Of a stretch of DNA of 9,145 nt, positions 1 through 5,960 are shown piece after piece. The translations under genes and the position numbers were made by a program. Each line of letters begins with the position of its first letter. Position 1 is the stretch's first letter. Source of the DNA: Deltaproteobacteria bacterium. Lineage in GTDB: Bacteria; Myxococcota_A; UBA9042; DTJE01. The stretch spans positions 1-9,145 of the forward strand of contig JADHTP010000110.1 in assembly GCA_016784945.1 (NCBI GenBank), read 5' to 3'. The notes beneath the pieces are model-generated. The model searched no databases, was not told the DNA's origin, and worked only from the letters and a program-made list of their open reading frames with translations.

Positions 1-652
1 TGCCATCGTCAACCGGTTGAATGAAACCAAGTCCCTGCACATCATCACGCTGGAAGATCCCATCGAGTACATCCACCACCGCAAGAAGAGCCTGGTGAAC
101 CAGCGGGAAATCGGTCGTCACACGAAGTCCTTTCCGGTGGCCTTGCGGTCGGCGCTGCGGGAAGACCCCGACGTGGTGGTGGTGGGTGAGATGCGCGACC
201 TCACTACCATGCGCCTTGCCGTGGAGGCCGCCGAGACGGGCCACCTCGTTGTGGGCACCCTGCACACGCCCAACGCCGTGGGCGCCGTGGAACGGCTCAT
301 CGAGGCGTTTCCCGCGACAGAACAACAGCAGGTGCGGCTCATGCTGGCCGATTCCCTCAAGATGGTGCTGGCCCAGCACCTCATTCCCAAAAAGGACGGG
401 CCCGGTCGGGTGGGATGCTTCGAAGTCCTGGTCTGCACGCCCGCCGTGGGCAACCTGATCCGCGACAACAAGATCAATCAGCTGCCCGGAATCATGCAGA
501 CCGGCAAAGCCGCAGGAATGAAGACCATGGACTCGGCACTGTTCGAGCTGATGTCGACGAGAGCCATTTCCTCCAAGGAGGCCTACGTCAGGGCCGTGAA
601 CAAGGAACCATTCCAGCACCACGTACAGAACCGTGACGGGGAGAGCAGTTGA
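1..652 (+). CDS. pilT: Type IV pilus retraction ATPase PilT, 5' truncated
   Basis: This is the C-terminal part of a PilT/VirB11-type secretion ATPase; the reading frame is open from base 2, so the N-terminal PAS-like domain and the Walker A loop lie outside the window. Visible motifs are the Asp box (ITLEDPIEYIH), the QREIG segment, the Walker B stretch (DPDVVVVGEMRD), the AAETGH turn and the His box (GTLHTPNAVGAVERLI). The C-terminal region has NLIRDNK followed by MQTGKAAGMKTMD, which matches the AIRNLIRE-like region that PilT needs for retraction. In known PilT proteins the hexamer sits at the cytoplasmic base of the pilus and hydrolyses ATP to depolymerise pilin. The TTG at 17 is internal and should not be taken as the start. 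A second PilT follows after one base, so the two are almost certainly co-transcribed. The exact subtype (PilT or a paralogue) is inferred. Confidence 0.93.
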   Translation, partial: AIVNRLNETKSLHIITLEDPIEYIHHRKKSLVNQREIGRHTKSFPVALRSALREDPDVVVVGEMRDLTTMRLAVEAAETGHLVVGTLHTPNAVGAVERLIEAFPATEQQQVRLMLADSLKMVLAQHLIPKKDGPGRVGCFEVLVCTPAVGNLIRDNKINQLPGIMQTGKAAGMKTMDSALFELMSTRAISSKEAYVRAVNKEPFQHHVQNRDGESS

Positions 653-653
653 C

Positions 654-1739
654 ATGACCGGGAGACGGCCAAGAATCGACGATCTCCTCGAACTCGTGGT
701 GGAAATGGGTGGATCCGACCTGCACTTCGCAGTGGGGCAGCCCCCCATCATCCGGGTGGTGGGCGAGATCAGGCCCCTCCGCCTGAAGACCATGTCGGCA
801 GCCGACTACGACCAGATCGTGGGTGCAGTGGTCCCCCCCGATCTGTGGCGGCGTTTCCAGGCCGAAGGGGATCTGGACTGGGCCTACGAGGCGAAGGGCG
901 TGGGCCGGTTTCGCTCCAACCTCTTCCAGCAGGAAAACGGTCCTGCCGCGGTCTTCCGACTGGTCCCGTCCACCTCCATGAGCTTTGCGGAACTGGGTGT
1001 ACCCGAGGAGGTCGCTCGTCTGGGCGACTATCCCAGCGGGCTCGTGCTGGTGACCGGCCCCACCGGATCGGGCAAGAGCACCACCCTGGCCTCCATCATC
1101 GACCATATCAACGAGAACCGGAAGTGCCACGTGGTCACCATCGAGGACCCTATCGAATACGTTCACTCCAACAAGAATTCCCGGATCACTCAACGCGAGA
1201 TCGGAACCTCCGCCAGGACCTTCAACGACGCGTTGCGTGTCGCCGTCCGCGAGGACCCCGACGTGATCCTGGTGGGGGAGCTCCGGGACCTCGAAACCAT
1301 TTCCATGGCACTGCAGTCCGCGGAAACCGGCGTCCTCGTTCTGGCCACCCTGCACACCAACAGCGCGGCAAGGACGGTGGACCGGATCATCAACGTGTTT
1401 CCATCAGAGGAGCAGGACGCCATCCGGACCATGTTTGCGGGCGTCCTGCGCGGGATCCTGGCCCAACAGCTTCTGCCCAGAAAGACGGGGGGACGAATTC
1501 CCGCCGTGGACCTCCTGTTCTGGACCACGGGCCTCCCCAACATGATCAGGGAAGGAAAGCCCCACCTGATTCAGAACCTCATCCGGACGGGACGTCGCGC
1601 CGGCATGGTGGCCATGGACGATTCGTTGATGGACCTGGTTCGCCGGGGCGTGGTTTCCGCCGAGCACGCCCACGAGAAGGCCCTGGACAAGAACGAGTTC
1701 AGCCGGGTCCTGGCCACCAAGTTCGGATTGTCGGTCTAG
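654..1739 (+). CDS. PilT/PilU-family type IV pilus ATPase (second copy)
   Basis: Full-length PilT-family ATPase of 361 residues, the usual family length. The N-terminal domain (about residues 8-105) has the typical GGSDLHFAVGQPP opening. The core has Walker A GPTGSGKST (135-143), Asp box TIEDPIEYVH (162-171), Walker B DVILVGEL (203-210) and His box HTNSAARTVDRII (234-246). A PNMIREGK segment stands where PilT has AIRNLIRE. All catalytic motifs look intact. I chose ATG 654 over an in-frame GTG at 633 because GGGGAG (638-643) lies 10 bases upstream of the ATG, and because the GTG lies inside the preceding gene with no clear ribosome binding site. The start falls one base after the first pilT stop, implying coupled translation. 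By analogy with pilT-pilU pairs it may be an auxiliary retraction motor, but the sequence does not decide between PilT and PilU. Confidence 0.93.
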   Translation: MTGRRPRIDDLLELVVEMGGSDLHFAVGQPPIIRVVGEIRPLRLKTMSAADYDQIVGAVVPPDLWRRFQAEGDLDWAYEAKGVGRFRSNLFQQENGPAAVFRLVPSTSMSFAELGVPEEVARLGDYPSGLVLVTGPTGSGKSTTLASIIDHINENRKCHVVTIEDPIEYVHSNKNSRITQREIGTSARTFNDALRVAVREDPDVILVGELRDLETISMALQSAETGVLVLATLHTNSAARTVDRIINVFPSEEQDAIRTMFAGVLRGILAQQLLPRKTGGRIPAVDLLFWTTGLPNMIREGKPHLIQNLIRTGRRAGMVAMDDSLMDLVRRGVVSAEHAHEKALDKNEFSRVLATKFGLSV

Positions 1740-1745
1740 ACTGCC

Positions 1746-1775
1746 TTGACGATGCAAACCGGCCCATTGTATAGT
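1746..1775 (+). promoter_or_regulatory. Sigma70-type promoter for the membrane protein gene
   Basis: TTGACG (1746-1751) and TATAGT (1770-1775) are separated by 18 bases, with TG at 1768-1769 just before the -10. Each hexamer has five of six consensus bases, the best match I found in the window. Transcription would begin near 1782, inside the hairpin of the terminator at 1784-1797, and would read into the gene starting at 1850. Confidence 0.55.
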
Positions 1776-1783
1776 CCGCCCGT

Positions 1784-1805
1784 CGCCCGAGTGGGCGGTT
1801 TCTTT
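1784..1805 (+). terminator. Rho-independent terminator after the tandem pilT genes
   Basis: CGCCC (1784-1788) pairs with GGGCG (1793-1797) around a GAGT loop, with a possible further T-G pair, followed by the T-rich stretch GTTTCTTT. An alternative pairing is CCGCCC (1776-1781) with GGGCGG (1793-1798). The position 45 bases after the second pilT stop fits termination of that operon. The T tract is interrupted by a C, so efficiency is uncertain. Confidence 0.6.
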
Positions 1806-1849
1806 CGCCGTTTCGATGTGACTTTGTCCGCGCCAGGCAGGTGAGCCTA

Positions 1850-2860
1850 ATGGAAAACAACGACAAGAATCCCAAGGACGTGCACGAGCTTCTTCTGTCG
1901 GAAGACGAGGAGTCGGGCAAGACCTCCTACGATGACGATGAAGTCGAGGACACACGCCACAAGGGTCCGTTCTTCACCACGCCCGTCATCGTGGTCCTGG
2001 TGGTGCTGGCCCTGTCCGGCATCGGTCTTGGGATCATCTATTCCGACCCCATCCTGACCGAGCAGTTCGAAGCCCTTCTGGCCGGCGAACTGGGTGAGTA
2101 CAAGGAACAGCTGCGCAAGGCCCAGGAAGACCGCATCCGGGAAATCGAGAACCTCACGTCCAACAAGTACGGCAGCCTGACCCTGTTCTACTCGCCGCGG
2201 GACTCCAAGGTCATCATCGCCGAAAAGAAGTTCACCATGGACTGCAGCGCCCACACCGATGAAACGCTCCTGCTCGAGTGCCTGCGGGGGCAGATGGACT
2301 ACAACCAGAATCCCGTGGAGCGCCAGGTCGACAACAAGTCCCTGCACCTGGATCATGAAAAGAAGGAAATCATCGAGTCCATCCCCCTCAACGACATCCC
2401 CATCCAGGAAGCTTCCGAGGACCGGACCATCATTTACCGGTACGAATACCAGGTGACCATCGACCGCGAAGGCTACTATCCCCGCGTCTTCTACATGACC
2501 GGCGACAAGGACCGCCCCGCCATCAAGGACGTGGAGATGCTGTTCTGGACCCAGCGCGGGCCCGGGATCTTCGCCGTGGACTTCCGTGGCGCGGACCTGA
2601 TGCCCAAGCCGGAGACCGCCAAGGAAAACTACAAGCTGGCGCGCAAGGACGTTCTCTGCGTTCAGCGCGAGGTGGAAAAGAAGCGCAAGGAAGGCAAGAA
2701 CATCTCCGACAGCACCGTCGATGGCATCTACCTGGAAGTCCTGAACCGTCACGGATTCAAGACCTTCGGCGAATGGAACCGCATCGACGAAGCGCTGAAC
2801 GAAGACAAGGCATGGGTCGAGGAGTTCAACAAGGAACTCAAGGCGCACAAGTGTAACTGA
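1850..2860 (+). CDS. Single-pass membrane protein of unknown function, PEGA-like region
   Basis: I do not recognise a named family for this 336-residue protein. ATG 1850 is preceded by AGGTGA (1839-1844) at five bases; an in-frame GTG at 1841 overlaps that site and is less likely. Residues 1-40 are hydrophilic and very acidic (EDEESG, DDDEVED), so probably cytoplasmic. One hydrophobic segment spans about 44-64. A charged helix, possibly coiled coil, follows at about 78-104. The remainder is probably periplasmic: YGSLTLFYSPRDSKVIIAEK (107-126) and YEYQVTIDREGYYPRVFY (198-215) resemble the opening and closing strands of PEGA domains, which are small extracytoplasmic beta modules. The middle insertion is longer than in a usual PEGA repeat. 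The C-terminus (about 255-336) is charged and helical. There is no signal peptidase site or lipobox. Its place just downstream of two pilT genes suggests an envelope or pilus-associated role, but its own promoter weakens that link. Confidence 0.85.
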   Translation: MENNDKNPKDVHELLLSEDEESGKTSYDDDEVEDTRHKGPFFTTPVIVVLVVLALSGIGLGIIYSDPILTEQFEALLAGELGEYKEQLRKAQEDRIREIENLTSNKYGSLTLFYSPRDSKVIIAEKKFTMDCSAHTDETLLLECLRGQMDYNQNPVERQVDNKSLHLDHEKKEIIESIPLNDIPIQEASEDRTIIYRYEYQVTIDREGYYPRVFYMTGDKDRPAIKDVEMLFWTQRGPGIFAVDFRGADLMPKPETAKENYKLARKDVLCVQREVEKKRKEGKNISDSTVDGIYLEVLNRHGFKTFGEWNRIDEALNEDKAWVEEFNKELKAHKCN

Positions 2861-2916
2861 CCTCGATCTCGAAACACCATCGACAACCAGGGCCCTTGCC
2901 ATCCAACGTGAAATGG

Positions 2917-2923
2917 AAGGAGG
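2917..2923 (+). promoter_or_regulatory. Strong ribosome binding site fixing the TTG start of dtd
   Basis: AAGGAGG lies six bases before TTG 2930. The nearby ATG at 2913 runs into a stop after six codons, so the Shine-Dalgarno match decides for the TTG start. Confidence 0.8.
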
Positions 2924-2929
2924 AATCCG

Positions 2930-3391
2930 TTGAAAGCCGTAGTGCAGCGGGTCACCAAGGCCCAGGTATGCGTGGAAGGCCGCAGTACCGGTTCCATCGA
3001 AACCGGCCTCTTCGTGATGGTGGGATTGCACGTCGACGATGACGCGCAGGACCTGGACTGGCTGGTGGGCAAGGTGGCCAGGCTGCGTGTCTTCGAAGAC
3101 GATGAGGGTCGCATGAACCGATCCGTCGGGGACATGGGCGGCTCCCTGCTGGTGGTCAGTGAATTCACCCTGTACGGCGATGCCAGGAAAGGCAACCGCC
3201 CCTCCTACGCAAAGGCCATGTCCGTCGAACAGGCCCGAGCCTTCTGGCCACGAGTGGAACACGCCTTTCAGGCCACGGGGATCCCGTGTGCCTTTGGCGA
3301 GTTCCAGACCATGATGGATTGCCATCTTGTCAACGATGGCCCCGTCACTCTCATCCTCGACAGTTCACCCGGGAAACTGCCGCGATCCTGA
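2930..3391 (+). CDS. dtd: D-aminoacyl-tRNA deacylase
   Basis: A 153-residue protein, close to the usual family length, which hydrolyses D-amino acids (and misacylated glycine) from tRNA in the cytoplasm as a proofreading step. It begins MKAVVQRVTKAQV, as in Dtd proteins, and has the KVARLRVFEDDEG region (48-60), GRMNRS (60-65), the active-site SEFTLYGD strand (77-84), RKGNRPS (86-92) and the C-terminal LVNDGPVTL motif, which carries the Gly-Pro that excludes L-amino acids. The invariant threonine is T80. The motif is usually SQFTL; here position 78 is Glu rather than Gln. The start is TTG, supported by AAGGAGG six bases upstream. There is a 69-base gap after the membrane protein gene with no obvious terminator or promoter, so it may be read from the same transcript. 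A tRNA gene follows 53 bases downstream. Confidence 0.95.
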   Translation: MKAVVQRVTKAQVCVEGRSTGSIETGLFVMVGLHVDDDAQDLDWLVGKVARLRVFEDDEGRMNRSVGDMGGSLLVVSEFTLYGDARKGNRPSYAKAMSVEQARAFWPRVEHAFQATGIPCAFGEFQTMMDCHLVNDGPVTLILDSSPGKLPRS

Positions 3392-3399
3392 CCCATCCC

Positions 3400-3428
3400 T
3401 TGCAACGCCGCTTCAATCATGGTACCTA
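3400..3428 (+). promoter_or_regulatory. Possible promoter of the tRNA-Arg gene
   Basis: TTGCAA (3400-3405) and TACCTA (3423-3428) are 17 bases apart and would place the start about 10 bases before the tRNA. The -35 has four consensus bases but the -10 is weak, so this is a tentative call based partly on position. Confidence 0.3.
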
Positions 3429-3444
3429 AACGCCGCTTTGCGCA

Positions 3445-3521
3445 GGGCGATTAGCTCAGCTGGATAGAGCGTTGGTCTCCGGAACCAAAGGCCGTGGGTT
3501 CGAATCCCGCATCGCCCACCA
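3445..3521 (+). tRNA. tRNA-Arg, anticodon CCG
   Basis: A complete cloverleaf can be drawn by hand. The acceptor stem is GGGCGAT (3445-3451) with ATCGCCC (3511-3517), discriminator A and an encoded CCA (3519-3521). The D stem is GCTC/GAGC (3454-3457/3467-3470). The anticodon stem is TTGGT/ACCAA (3472-3476/3484-3488) around the loop CTCCGGA, giving anticodon CCG (3479-3481), which reads the arginine codon CGG. The variable loop has five bases. The T stem is GTGGG/CCCGC (3494-3498/3506-3510) with one G-T pair and the loop TTCGAAT. It lies 63 bases before serA with no clear terminator between, so readthrough into serA is plausible. Confidence 0.97.
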
Positions 3522-3537
3522 CGAAGCACTCGTAGCG

Positions 3538-3578
3538 TCCCGGCAAACCACGGTAGTCGATCCCGCCGGGAAAGGCGG
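3538..3578 (+). promoter_or_regulatory. Candidate RNA structure covering the serA ribosome binding site
   Basis: The likely Shine-Dalgarno AAGGCGG (3572-3578) lies six bases before the serA ATG. Its GGCGG (3574-3578) is complementary to CCGCC (3563-3567) across a six-base loop. Two competing pairings use part of the same bases and would free the site: TCCCGGC (3538-3544) with GCCGGGA (3565-3571), and the short TCCC (3561-3564) with GGGA (3568-3571). Whether these form or regulate anything is not shown by the sequence. Confidence 0.35.
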
Positions 3579-3584
3579 TTCGTC

Positions 3585-4532
3585 ATGTCACACTGCGTAC
3601 TCATAGCCGACAACCTCGCCCCGGTGGCCTCGGGCGTCCTGACCGATGCGGGATTCACCGTATCCACCCGCCACGGGCTCGACGAGGACCAGATGGTGGA
3701 TGCGGTCAAGGGCTACCACGGCGTCCTGGTCCGAAGCGCCGTGAAGATGACCAGCCGGATCATCGAGGCCGGCGATTCGCTGAAGGTGATAGGCCGGGCC
3801 GGCATCGGCGTGGACAACATCGATCTGTCGGCCGCCGCGCAAAATGACGTGGTGGTCCTCAACGTGCCCGGCGGCAACAGCATTACCGCGGCCGAGCACA
3901 CCCTGGCCCTCATGTTCGCGCTGGCTCGCAACATCCCCGCCGCCGTGGCCTCCCTGTCGTCCGGGCGCTGGGAACGCCAGGCCTTCGCGGGCCGCGAGTT
4001 GACCGGATTGACCCTGGGTATCGTGGGCTTCGGAAACGTGGGGCGGATCGTGGCCGATCGAGCCCTGGGGCTCAAGATGCGCATAACGGCCTTTGACCCC
4101 AACGTGCCGGCTTTTGCCATGGAAGGGCTCGGGGTCCGGCCCGCACGCTCCCTGGACGAACTGCTCAGCGTGTCCGACATGATCACCGTGCACACGCCCC
4201 TCTCCGACGAAACCCGTGGGCTCATCGGGAAAAAGGCCCTTGCCACCATGAAGATGGGGGTCATGCTCGTCAACGTGTCTCGAGGCGGCGTGGTGGATGA
4301 GGACGCCCTGTACGACGCCTTGAAATCGGGACACGTTTCCGCCGCTGCCCTGGACGTGTTCCAGAAGGAACCCCCGGTGGACAGTCCCCTCCTGACCCTT
4401 CCCAACGTGGTGGCCACGCCCCACCTCGGGGCCTCCACCAAGGAAGCCCAGACCCGCGTGGCCGTATCCATCGCCGAGCAGGTGCGGGATTTCCTTCTCC
4501 ACGGCAGGAAGTACGGGGAAGTGACCGCCTGA
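3585..4532 (+). CDS. serA: D-3-phosphoglycerate dehydrogenase-type 2-hydroxyacid dehydrogenase, short form
   Basis: A 315-residue NAD-dependent D-isomer 2-hydroxyacid dehydrogenase, most like phosphoglycerate dehydrogenase, which oxidises 3-phosphoglycerate in the first step of serine synthesis in the cytoplasm. The substrate domain includes GRAGIGVDNID (70-80). The Rossmann domain has VGFGNVGRIV (147-156) and an Asp at 171 (AFDP) for NAD selectivity. The catalytic residues are Arg233 (NVSRGGVVDE), Glu262 (FQKEP) and His280 (TPHLGAST). The protein stops soon after the last helix of the substrate domain, so it lacks the intervening and ACT regulatory domains of long SerA forms and is probably not feedback-inhibited through an ACT domain. 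The ATG at 3585 is preceded by AAGGCGG at six bases. purA follows after 90 bases. Another 2-hydroxyacid substrate cannot be excluded, but the motif match favours SerA. Confidence 0.88.
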   Translation: MSHCVLIADNLAPVASGVLTDAGFTVSTRHGLDEDQMVDAVKGYHGVLVRSAVKMTSRIIEAGDSLKVIGRAGIGVDNIDLSAAAQNDVVVLNVPGGNSITAAEHTLALMFALARNIPAAVASLSSGRWERQAFAGRELTGLTLGIVGFGNVGRIVADRALGLKMRITAFDPNVPAFAMEGLGVRPARSLDELLSVSDMITVHTPLSDETRGLIGKKALATMKMGVMLVNVSRGGVVDEDALYDALKSGHVSAAALDVFQKEPPVDSPLLTLPNVVATPHLGASTKEAQTRVAVSIAEQVRDFLLHGRKYGEVTA

Positions 4533-4550
4533 AGATCAGGGAATCCACGA

Positions 4551-4617
4551 AGGCGGGCGAATACCCTTGACAGGCAGGTCGTGCGCGAGGACTGTCAGTC
4601 CGCCTGAGCCCGAGGAG
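4551..4617 (+). promoter_or_regulatory. purA leader with nested inverted repeats and ribosome binding site
   Basis: Three nested complementary pairs occupy the gap before purA: AGGCGG (4551-4556) with CCGCCT (4600-4605), TGACAG (4568-4573) with CTGTCA (4592-4597), and TCG (4579-4581) with CGA (4586-4588) around TGCG. The structure ends seven bases before GAGGAG (4612-4617), the purA Shine-Dalgarno, which lies five bases from the GTG start. There is no T-run, so it is not an intrinsic terminator. A perfect TTGACA at 4567-4572 has no good -10 at normal spacing. Confidence 0.35.
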
Positions 4618-4622
4618 TCAAC

Positions 4623-5915
4623 GTGTCCAACTGTCTCATAATCGCCGGTCTCCAGTGGGGAGACGAAGGCAAGGGGAAGGTCACCGATCTCCTGGCCGGC
4701 CGTGCGGATATCGTGGCCCGCTACCAGGGCGGTGCCAATGCCGGTCACACGGTGGTGGTCAACGGCCGCCAGGTAATCCTGCACCAGGTGCCTTCGGGTA
4801 TCCTGAGTCCCAAGGCGACCTGCGTCATCGGTCCCGACGTGGTGCTCGATCCCGAAACCCTCCTGGCCGAAATTGAAAGCCTCCTGGCTTCCGGCGTGAT
4901 GACCGACACCTCCCGACTGGTCATCAGCCGCGCCGCACACGTGGTCCTGCCCTACCACAAGGCCCTGGACGGCCTGCGGGAAAAAGCGGCGGGCAAGAAC
5001 CGCATCGGCACTACCGGTCGTGGCATCGGCCCGACCTACGAGGACATGGTGGCCCGCCGGGGTGTCCGGTTCGCCGACTTCTGCGATCCCGAGCGTCTGG
5101 CCCGGCGGCTGGACATGGCCCTGCCCGAACGCAACGCCATCATAAGCCATCTGGGTGGCGATCCCTTTTCACGTGACGACCTGGTGGATCGTTCCAGGGA
5201 CCTTGGCAACGTCCTGTGCCGGCACATCGGTGATTCCGGTGCCGTGCTGGCAAAGGCCCTTGACGCCGGCCAGAACGTCCTGTTCGAATCGGCCCAGGGT
5301 ACGCTGCTCGACGTGCTCCACGGCACCTATCCCTTCGTTACGTCTTCCACGACCACGGCCGCGGCGGCCTTCCCCCTGTCAGGTATCGGTTCGCCGCAAT
5401 CCCACACCACGCTGGGCGTGGTCAAGGCCTATACCACCCGGGTGGGATCGGGTCCCTTCCCCACCGAGGACGAGGGGGAGTTCGGGACCAGGCTCCAGGA
5501 TCAGGGCGCCGAGTTCGGGGCCACCACGGGTCGCCCCCGCCGCTGCGGTGCGCTGGACTTTCCCACGCTGCGGTATGCCGTGCGTGTGAACGGGGTGGAC
5601 AGGATCGCGCTGACCAAGCTGGACGTGCTCAGTGGTCTCGATTCCGTCCGGATCTGTGTGGCCTATCGCCTGGGAGACGAAACCCTGGACGTGATACACC
5701 CCGACCACTTCTTCGATCCCGGGCTGACGCCGGTGTACGAGGAGATGCCCGGTTGGAAGGACGCCCTCACCGGCATACAGGAACATTCCCGCCTGCCCGA
5801 GAAGGCGCGCCTCTACGTGGATCGCATCGAACGGGAACTGGGCGTTCCCATTCCCATCATTTCCACTGGTTTCGAACGGGATCACACCATCGTGCTCGAG
5901 GATCTTTGGAACTAG
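4623..5915 (+). CDS. purA: Adenylosuccinate synthetase
   Basis: A 430-residue protein of normal length that joins IMP and aspartate using GTP to form adenylosuccinate, the committed step from IMP to AMP. The start is GTG with GAGGAG five bases upstream. The GTP/phosphate loop QWGDEGKGK (11-19) contains the catalytic Asp14, and NAGHT (39-43) contains His42. The IMP-binding TTGRGIGPTYED (130-141) follows. The aspartate and GTP end has EFGATTGRPRRCGALD (297-312), TKLDVL (331-336) and STGFERDHTI (414-423). The segment FESAQGTLLDVLHGTYPFVT and the following SSTTTAAAA (221-249) departs from the common FEGAQGTLLD, DHGTYP and SSNTTAGG forms at G223S, position 232 Leu, T243, A247 and A248, while the IMP-contacting Gln225 is kept. 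The gene probably shares a transcript with serA. Confidence 0.97.
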   Translation: MSNCLIIAGLQWGDEGKGKVTDLLAGRADIVARYQGGANAGHTVVVNGRQVILHQVPSGILSPKATCVIGPDVVLDPETLLAEIESLLASGVMTDTSRLVISRAAHVVLPYHKALDGLREKAAGKNRIGTTGRGIGPTYEDMVARRGVRFADFCDPERLARRLDMALPERNAIISHLGGDPFSRDDLVDRSRDLGNVLCRHIGDSGAVLAKALDAGQNVLFESAQGTLLDVLHGTYPFVTSSTTTAAAAFPLSGIGSPQSHTTLGVVKAYTTRVGSGPFPTEDEGEFGTRLQDQGAEFGATTGRPRRCGALDFPTLRYAVRVNGVDRIALTKLDVLSGLDSVRICVAYRLGDETLDVIHPDHFFDPGLTPVYEEMPGWKDALTGIQEHSRLPEKARLYVDRIERELGVPIPIISTGFERDHTIVLEDLWN

Positions 5916-5935
5916 CCCACCGCATCTGATATCAT
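5906..5935 (+). promoter_or_regulatory. Weak candidate promoter for the HD-GYP gene
   Basis: TTGGAA (5906-5911) overlaps the end of purA, and TATCAT (5930-5935) follows after 18 bases. Transcription would begin near 5942, leaving a leader of about 19 bases without a recognisable Shine-Dalgarno. Readthrough from purA is equally possible. Confidence 0.3.
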
Positions 5936-5960
5936 CAAGCGCGTTCCGACTGGTGTTCCC

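Noticed and set aside
17..19. TTG as start of the first gene
   Set aside because: The frame is open upstream to the window edge and PilT motifs need more N-terminal sequence, so the gene is simply truncated.
633..653. GTG 633 as start of the second pilT
   Set aside because: It lacks a clear ribosome binding site, and ATG 654 has GGGGAG at a suitable distance and gives the usual PilT length.
588..1355. Minus-strand open frame over the second pilT
   Set aside because: It is antisense to a clearly conserved ATPase, with no recognisable domain.
2864..2883. TCGAT...ATCGA inverted repeat after the membrane protein gene as a terminator
   Set aside because: The stem has only five pairs, is AT-rich for this genome and has no T tract.
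1847..3325. Long minus-strand open frame of about 490 codons
   Set aside because: It runs antisense across the membrane protein gene and dtd, both with good starts, ribosome binding sites and (for dtd) strong family motifs. Its composition is what a GC-rich antisense frame produces.
3588..4502. Minus-strand open frame over serA
   Set aside because: It mirrors the serA frame, is rich in His and Gly as expected from antisense of GC-rich codons, and has no motif.
4567..4596. Promoter beginning with a perfect TTGACA before purA
   Set aside because: No acceptable -10 hexamer lies 16-18 bases downstream (the sequence there is GC-rich, GACTGT), and the same bases form part of an inverted repeat.
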